Source: Closterium sp. Naga37s-1 (lineage: Eukaryota > Streptophyta > Zygnematophyceae > Desmidiales > Closteriaceae). Taken from it: a DNA stretch of 64,000 bases. Positions within the stretch are counted from its first letter, which is position 1. Each line of letters opens with the position of its first letter. Made by a program: the position numbers and the translations under genes. Below, piece after piece: positions 57,622-64,000 of this stretch. The notes under the pieces are model-generated. The model was not told where the DNA came from, searched no databases, and worked only from the letters and a program-made list of their open reading frames with translations. The stretch covers positions 3,534,001 through 3,598,000 of the forward strand of contig CANJKZ010001109.1 of assembly GCA_947471745.1 (NCBI GenBank), in the 5' to 3' direction.

Positions 57622-57744
57622 TGTCAAAACTATATTGTAGGCTGTAGTGGGGCACTCACTATGGGGTACAATACTGTTAGGTTTTGCCTATACAAACCTT
57701 GTACTGTCCTGTTTCTAGCCATTCTCGTTTTCCACTTTGTAACA
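57622..57744 (+). repeat. 3' LTR of copia E3
   Basis: Starts TGTCAAAAC after GGGGGTG and ends at TTTGTAACA. The exact right edge is uncertain because the left LTR and target duplication are missing. Confidence 0.65.
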
Positions 57745-58897
57745 GCGAGTGCAACACAGATGTCTCGTGCATATGTACAAGTGGCGCAGCTCGTACAGAG
57801 GTTCACGGGTGTTCGTCTGCGCAGGGTCGCGTCTGACCCTGCGTACCCTTGAGACTGCACAGGCAAATTTTGGCCAGAAATCCGAATGTGCCATAATTTC
57901 GACTAATGAGGAGCTGACATTTTGAAATGTCGACCGACGTGTTCGACAAAGGTGGTCGACGAAGGTCGTCGACCCGCGATGACGAATGTCGTCGACCCGC
58001 GATGACGAAGGTCATCGACCCGTGACGACAAAAGTCATCAACCGGTGATGACGAAGGTCATCATCCTACATGGTTGTCAAGGACTTTACCTGGTTGACCA
58101 AGTTACCTGCTCGACGAGGTTCTGCGGAGGTGCGCGAACGTTGTCGAGGCTGATGTGGAGAAGTCGACCAACGTAGCAGCACTTGGTTGACGTGGCTCGT
58201 CAGGTCCAGCATGTGGCTGACAACCTGCGCAATGTGCTCGACAGTGCACGTTGTGCATAACTGTCTACAAGCACCTGCAAAGTAGGTGCTTGCACATGCG
58301 CTTACAATCATCTGCGGATGCATTGTTGGCAAGCCGCGCGGATGCTGCGCTGGCAAGCCGCGCGGGTGCAGCGTTGGCAAGCCGCCATTCTGCAGCGTTG
58401 GCAAGTCGCACACAAGCTGCGTTAGCGGGCCGCAGACTTGCTACGTTGGCAGGTCGACGACTTTGTGGTGCTGGCAATCGACCTGCCTGAGTGCTAGCAA
58501 ACCTTGCATGTGATGTAGTCAATCGTTGCCATTGCTTGTTCTCATTCTGAACTTTGTATTCTTGACATTCCTTAGTGAAACTCTTGCTGCATAGCCTTGT
58601 GAAAACACAAGTCCTAGAGAACACAAACAAAGCTACGATCACTCTGACAACTCGTGCCAACCCCGTAGTCTAGCTCCCACCGTTGTAGAGTTCATCTCCG
58701 CAGTCAATGCAAAGGGTTTTTCTACGTGATTGATAAAACATTTCACGTATTAAGTCACACATAATTCATAGAAAATAACGTGAATGATCATGGATGAAAC
58801 TCCTGCAAAAAAAAAAAAGAAGATAAAACCCAAAAAGAGCATGGATGCGTTTTTATATGAATCAACCTTAAGCACGTAACTCGCCATGTCGCTAGGG
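57745..58897. other. Non-coding region with two degenerate repeat blocks
   Basis: No gene is recognised. Block 1 (about 57945-58065) has imperfect units built on GACGAAGGTCGTCGACCCGC. Block 2 (about 58318-58490) has units built on GCAAGCCGCGCGGGTGCAGC of roughly 28 bp. Single related phrases also occur near 9110-9180. The rest is AT-rich with an A-run near 58810. Confidence 0.5.
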
Positions 58898-59265
58898 TGT
58901 CAGTAGATCTGCACTGTGGATGCCCGATTGATCCTGGAGAGGGTTACAGGCGCGTTCGCCTGGGGGGTTATGGGCGCACTGACCCACTACTGAAACAAGC
59001 CCTTCTATCCCAATGGTCTAGTGGTTGGGATTCTGACATGGTATCAGAGCGGTCTCGGGTTCGATTCCCGGTGTATGCACATGTAGGCCGTTGCCGCTGT
59101 GCTTAGTCCTGGGCCTCCCAGTGTGGGGGGGTGTCAGTAGATCTGCACTGTGGATGCCCGATTGATCCTGGAGAGGGTTACAGGCGCGTTCGCCTGGGGC
59201 GTTATGGGCGCACTGACCCGCTACTGAAACAGGCCCTTTTATCCCAATGGTCTAGTGGTTGGGAT
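58898..59265 (+). mobile_element. Miniature LTR retrotransposon (TRIM)
   Basis: The first LTR (58898-59038, 141 bp) starts TGTCAG and ends CTGACA. It is followed at once by the tRNA-Met primer site TGGTATCAGAGC (59039-59050), only 93 bp of interior, a GTGTGGGGGGG tract (59121-59131) and a second LTR from 59132. The second LTR matches at 130 of 134 positions but lacks its last seven bases. There is no coding capacity, so movement would need proteins from another element. The size and order of parts match TRIM elements of plants. Confidence 0.85.
59007..59079 (+). other. tRNA-like region across the TRIM LTR/PBS junction
   Basis: A perfect A box TGGTCTAGTGG (59014-59024) and B box GGTTCGATTCC (59058-59068) are 33 nt apart, the spacing of a tRNA gene. 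An anticodon-like arm forms with stems TCTGA/TCAGA and a 7-base loop (59032-59048). A T arm of five pairs surrounds TTCGATT (59055-59071). The acceptor stem does not form, so no tRNA is made. The boxes could still recruit RNA polymerase III. Confidence 0.6.
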
Positions 59266-59384
59266 GATCCGTTTTCAAACCGCATCCGATTCTGATTAAG
59301 TTCTAGCTTATTTAGAAGCCAGCATATTGGTTGGACGCGAGCGCAAAAATTGTAGCTTCAATATTTTTTTGCGGGAGTTACGTG

Positions 59385-59514
59385 TGTCAAACTTATGTGC
59401 TATAGTCTGTGTAGGCTGTAGTGGGGTAGATAATATGGGGTACAACACTTTTAGGTTTACTACTTGTACCCACCTGCTTCCTAGTCATTTTCATTGCCTC
59501 GTACTATTCTCACA
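59385..59514 (+). repeat. 5' LTR of copia E5
   Basis: 130 bp, TGTCAAAC...TTCTCACA. Confidence 0.9.
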
Positions 59515-59524
59515 TGGTATAGAG

Positions 59525-60282
59525 CGGGTTCCCTAGTGGGACCGTTTTTTTTTAGGGCCCACCACTTATTTTTTTTTTTCCTGCCCTGCTCGAAGCGCGC
59601 TCCCATCCCTGCCTGCCCTGTCGCGCACCTCGCGCCTGCCTCACTTGCGCCCCGTGAGCCGACCCTGCCATCGCGGCCCTGCCGTCGCTGCCCTGCATCC
59701 CGCCGTCGCGGCCCTGCCGGCTGCCATCGCGGCCCTACCTGCCGCCCTCACGGCCCTACCCTGCCGCAGTCGCGGCCCTGCCTGCCGCCGTCGCGGCCCT
59801 ATCCTGTTGCACTCGCGGCCCTCCCTGCCGCTGCCGCGGCCCTTCCTGTAGCCGCAGTCGCGGCCCTGCCTCCAACCGCGGTTGTGGCCCTTCCTACAGC
59901 CGCAGTTGCGGCCCTGCCTACCGTCGCTGTTGCGGCCCTGCCTACAGCCGCTGTCGTTGCGGCCCTGCCCTGCGCCCGCGTCGCCGCCCTGCATTGCTGC
60001 CTCGTCGCGGCCCTGCCTGACGCGGCCCTGACCTGCAGCCGCGTCGCGGCCCTGCCCTGCCGCCTCGTCGCGGCCCTACCTGTCGCGGCCCCTGCCCTGC
60101 CGGCGCGCCACGGCCCTGCCCTTCCAGACGTGGCCCTACCTCGATCCCGCCCCTAGTAAGCGCACCGCCGGACCCGCGCCGCCCTGCCGAGCCGCGCCGC
60201 CCTGCCGAGCCGCGCCGCCCTGCCGAGTCGCGCTGCTACTGCTGCTGCTGCTGCTACTGCTACTGCTACTACTACTGCCGCC
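59525..60282 (+). other. GC-rich leader of copia E5
   Basis: Runs of GCGGCCCTGCC variants, then a CTG/CTA triplet run (60236-60276) directly before GCCGCCATGG. Same layout as in E3. Confidence 0.65.
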
Positions 60283-63200
60283 ATGGCTAGCCCTAATGTA
60301 CTTACCTTTGATGCTGAGGGTCGAGCAGTCGATTTCGAGATCTGGGTCGATGATCTGCAGCATTTTCTGCAGTGCGACTCTAGGGATGAAGTCTCACTGT
60401 TCGATCACACGTCCGGCGTCTCTGTTGCACCTGCTGCCGATGCTGACGGTGCAGTTCGCTCGCAGTGGACCACGCGTGATGCTGCTGCTCGTCTTGCTGT
60501 TCAAAGTCACCTGCCGTCTGCTGAGCGCGCGCACTTTAGCCAGTACAAGACTGCTAAGACTCTGTATGACGCTGTTGTTGCGCGCTACTCCTCCCCTGCC
60601 ATTGCTGCTCTCAGCCGCCTCATGCTGCCGTACCTGTTCCCTGATCTCGCCGCTTTTGCCGTAGTCGAGCCTGTCGAGGTAGGTGTTGACTCTGGTGCGG
60701 CTAGGGGTGCTGAGCCTGCGGGTGCCGGGTCTGGGGGTGCTGAGCCTGAACATGCGGAGCCTGGGGGTGCTGAGTCTGGGGGCGCTGAGTCTGGGGGTGC
60801 TGAGCCTGGGGGTGCTGAGTCTAGGGGTGCTGAGCTTGGGGTTGCTGAGTCTGGGGGTGCGGAGCCTGAGGGTGCTGAGCCTGCGCGTGTGGAGTCTCGA
60901 GGTGCTGAGCCTGGAGGTCCTTCGGGTGCTTCGTCCCGGCGGGAGCCACTCTCTCCACAACAGCTACGCGAGTGGTTTGCTCGACGCTGGAGCCGTACTG
61001 CTGGAGCTAGTGGTGCTACAGGCGCTGGAGGTCCTGCTGCTGCTGGAGCTGTTGGGGGTTCTGGAGCCACTGGTCCCGGAGGTGCTCGTTCTGGAGGTAC
61101 TGGAGCTGCTGGGCCGGTGGTGCTGCTGGAGCTGGAGCTGCTGGGCCTGGTGGTGCTGCTAGAGCTGGAGATGCTGGGGCTTCTAGTGGTCGTACTGGAG
61201 CTGGAGCTGCTGGAGGTGCTGGAGCTGGAGGTGCTGTTGGAGTCGGTGCTCCTTGGGTTGCTGGAGTTAGCGCTACTGGAGCTGCTGGAGGTGCTGCTGA
61301 AGCTGGTGGTGCTTCTGGAGTTGGAGCTGACGCTGGGGGTGCTTGTGCTGTCCCTGCTGGTTCTGGAGGCGCTGCGCGGCCGCGGCCGTACTTCGTTCCG
61401 CTCCTTGAGCAGGTTCTTGGTCTCCCGCCTTCTACTGGTCCTGCTCCTTCCTTAGAGTGTCCACCGCCTGTCCAGTCGCAGTCACAGTTACAGCCTGCCT
61501 CCCCACTGTCTGCTCCTTCTCCTTACACTGGTCCGACCGGAGGTCTTGCTGAGCTTCGTGAGCCTGAGTCTCGTCTTGCGTCGCCTGTTCGTGCTGATCG
61601 CACTAGTCGTTGTGGTTCGCGTCATCGTCCTCCTCCTGTCCCCGGCACACACCAGATGGCACTACGTCCTTCCACTGCTCCACAGCGTGTCCCTCTGCCG
61701 TCTCTTTCTGCGTCCTCCCTTCCTGTCAGTCCGAACCCGGAGTCTGACTCCCTTCGTGCTGCTAGTCCTACTCTCACGCGTCTCCTGGCCACTGTTATCA
61801 CTGGCCCTTCCTTTGAGTCCACTGCTGCGTCTGCCTTTGTTGCTGAGCTTGTCGACTTTGCTGCTCAATGTCGTCTACACTACGCCGCTAGTCTTGTTGC
61901 TGAGTCTGAGTCTGTCTGTCCTCCGTCCGTCGGGGGTGAGTGTGCTCTTAGCACGGACGTCCTTGAGGACAGGCATGAGGAGTTCCAATGTTTTGCTGCT
62001 GCTTTACCTCATCTCGTGTCCATGCTGCTTGCCCCTGAGGGAGACCCGGATGCACCAGACATCCCGACCCTGCGCTTTTACGCAGAGGCGATAGAGGGTC
62101 CCTACTCCTCTCAATGGCAGACAGCCATGGACGCAGAGATGGCTTCCTGGAAGTCCACAGGCACCTACGTCGACGAGGTTCCCCCACCTGGGGCGAACAT
62201 TGTCGATGGCATGTGGATTTTCAGGGTGAAGCGGCTTTCGAGTTCTCCGCCTGTCTTCAAGGCGCGTTACGTGGCTTGAGGCTTCAGTCAGCGGCAGAGA
62301 GTTGACTACTGTCAGACCTTCTCCCCCACCCCAAAGATGACCACTCTTTGGGTATAGCTGCACGTCGCTGCTCAGCGTGACCACGAGCTTCACTCTCTTG
62401 ACTTTAGCACAGCCTTCCTACAGGGCAGCCTGCACGAGGAGATCTGGCTGCGCTGCCCACCTGGCTTCACTGGGTCGTTCCCTCCTGGTACCCAGTGGAG
62501 CCTCCGGCAACCAGTCTACGGTCTCCGCCAGGCGCCTCGCGAGTGGCACGACACACTGAGACGACTCTTGCGGCTCTTGGGTTTGCTCCTTCTACTGCTG
62601 ACCCGTCGCTGTTTCTACGCACCGACACTTCGCTGCCGCCGTTCTACATCCTTGTGTACGTCGACGACTTGGTCTTTGCCACTGCTGACACTGAGGCACT
62701 GACTCTAGTGAAGTCGGAGCTTCAAAAGAGACACACGTGCACAGACCTCGGTGAGCTGCGCAGCTATCTTGGCTTGCAGATCACTCGGGACAGAGCACGC
62801 CACACCATCACCCTGACTCAGTCACACATGGTGCAGCAGGTCCTTCAGCGTTTCGACTTCCAGTACTCCTCGCCACAGTCCACTCCTCTGCCAACCGATC
62901 ACTCGCTCTCATCTCTGCCTTCGGATGAGTCCGTAGAGCCGAGTGGCCCGTATCCAGAGCTTGTGGGCTGCCTCATGTACCTGGTGACCTGCACTCGTCC
63001 TGACCTTGCTTACCCTCTTAGCATCCTGGCACGCTACGTTGCACCCGATAGACACCGACCAGAGCACTGGAAGGCAGCTAAGAGGGTGATGCGCTACTTG
63101 TGCAGTACGTCGGGCATGGGGCTCGTGCTTGGGGGACGGGGTCCAGTTGTTCTCACTGGTCACGCAGATGCTTCTTGGGTTGACGACTTGGCTACGCAGC

Positions 63201-63640
63201 GGTCGTCACAGGGTTACACCTTCAGCCTTGGCTCCGGTTCTGTCTCGTGGCGGTCTACCCGCTCGTCTTCTGTTCTCAGCTCCAGCTGTGAGGCTGAGAT
63301 CTATGCAGGGGCCATGGCTGCACAGGAGCTATGCTGGCTCACCTACCTGGTGACCGACCTAGGCGAGGCGCCTCATTCTCCTCCAGTTCTGTACGTCGAC
63401 AACAACACAATGCTTGCCTTGTGTCGCGAGCAGAGACTGGAGCACAGAACGAAGCACATCGCTACTCGCTACTTTCTTGCTCGAGAGCTGCTGCTGCGAG
63501 GTCAGCTTCGTCTTGTTTACGTGGCCTCTCAGGCCAACACGGCTGATATCTTCACCAAGGCATTTCAGCCTTGTGATCATCAGCGGTTCTGTACTGTTCT
63601 AGGCCTTGTCCCCACTTGGCCTCACTTGATCACTTCTTGA
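60283..63640 (+). pseudogene. copia E5 gag-pol, deleted and broken
   Basis: Starts MASPN with the Gag core. At about 60660 the sequence jumps from LFPDLAAFA to VEPVEVGVDSG, so the rest of Gag, protease and integrase is missing. The linker of GAEPGG-type repeats changes frame near 61110. The next frame reaches a TGA at 62277 (RYVA then GFSQ, the same site as in E3), a TAG follows near 62356 and a frameshift lies near 62562. RT (YVDD near 62655) and RNase H (GHADAS, CEAEIY, YVDNNT) then run open to 63640. Confidence 0.9.
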
Positions 63641-63869
63641 CTTTGCTTGTACTGTGATCTCTATATATATACCTGCATTCTTACACTTGCTAGGTTGTGA
63701 TCACTGTCTTGTTTGTTCTACTTTATATAACTCTGCGCGTGAACTGGCCTTGTGGCCGTTTGCTTGTGCTCGGAATGTGTGGTGACGTCGTGATCCACCC
63801 TGAGCTTGCTTTGCTCTTCTTGACTGGCCTTGTGACCTCTTGTTCTCCCCCACTTCGCCTATTGGGGTG

Positions 63870-63999
63870 TGTCAAACATATATGCTATGGTCTGTGCAGG
63901 CTGTAGTGGGGTAGATAATATGGGGTACAACACTTTTAGGTTTACTACTTGTACCCACCTGCTTCCTAGCCATTTTTATTGCCTCGTACTATTCTCACA
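63870..63999 (+). repeat. 3' LTR of copia E5
   Basis: 130 bp, about six differences from the 5' LTR. Confidence 0.9.
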
Positions 64000-64000
64000 A

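Larger units (their letters stand above)
44090..57744 (+). mobile_element. Decayed Ty1/copia element, 5'-truncated, interrupted (element E3)
   Basis: The GC-rich leader (44090-44616), gag, protease, integrase, linker, RT and RNase H follow in order. The RNase H gene is cut at 50226 by copia B and resumes at 56968. A 3' LTR of about 123 bp (57622-57744) ends it. No 5' LTR or PBS is found; the leader abuts the inverted-repeat element. Several stops and frameshifts make it inactive. Confidence 0.9.
59385..63999 (+). mobile_element. Ty1/copia element with internal deletion (element E5)
   Basis: 130-bp LTRs at 59385-59514 and 63870-63999 differ at about six sites. A PBS-like TGGTATAGAG follows the first. 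The base after the last LTR (64000, A) matches the first base of ACGTG that precedes the element (59380-59384), consistent with a target duplication cut by the window edge. A large deletion joins Gag to the post-integrase linker. It is older than E2 and B by LTR divergence. Confidence 0.92.

Noticed and set aside
59007-59079. A functional tRNA gene
   Set aside because: The acceptor stem does not pair and the anticodon loop lacks the conserved T at position 33; the sequence overlaps the LTR and PBS of a TRIM.

Overview
The window looks like nuclear DNA of a plant-lineage (streptophyte) organism, possibly a streptophyte green alga or a bryophyte. The reasons are spliced genes with GT-AG introns, a leucine-rich-repeat (LRR) gene built from 72-nt phase-2 exons as in plant LRR receptors, LysM and L-type lectin domains, Ty1/copia and chromodomain Ty3/gypsy retrotransposons whose primer-binding sites resemble plant initiator-tRNA-Met, and hAT DNA transposons. 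The species cannot be named from the sequence alone. There are no prokaryotic operons, rRNA genes or CRISPR arrays.

Layout. 1-1445: 3' end of a Ty1/copia element (+). 1591-9029: a complete copia element (-) with identical 137-bp LTRs, a perfect 5-bp target duplication and one open gag-pol frame. 9640-10930: relic of a chromodomain Ty3/gypsy element (-). 11908-17634: three hAT-type elements in a row, two short non-autonomous ones and a 4.1-kb one with a nearly intact spliced transposase (-). 17650-36118: a single predicted 30-exon gene (-) whose reading frame carries through every splice junction I could place. It encodes a secreted mosaic: signal peptide, LRR ectodomain, Cys-rich segment, L-type lectin, papain-type cysteine protease with a full catalytic triad, EGF-like modules and three LysM-like domains. 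37425-43980: a long inverted repeat, one arm of which is split by a Ty3/gypsy element (37755-43278, +). That element carries a -1 frameshift signal between gag and pol. 44090-57744: a decayed copia element (+) into which a second copia element (50227-56967, -) has jumped. 58898-59265: a miniature LTR element (TRIM) whose first LTR/PBS junction carries tRNA-like Pol III boxes. 59385-63999: a third decayed copia element (+) with an internal deletion.

How it fits together. About two thirds of the window is transposable elements. The one host gene joins three kinds of carbohydrate- or ligand-binding module (LRR, lectin, LysM) to a protease and lacks any kinase or membrane anchor that I can see, which suggests an extracellular, cell-wall or defence-related protease. 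A hAT transposon sits 7 nt past its stop codon. The copia elements form one family: short LTRs (123-137 bp), a long GC-rich leader, a Gly-rich Gag, an unusual zinc-finger spacing, a repetitive acidic linker after integrase, and a recurring LREW(Y/F) motif.

All splice sites, folds and family assignments were read by eye; no search or alignment program was run.
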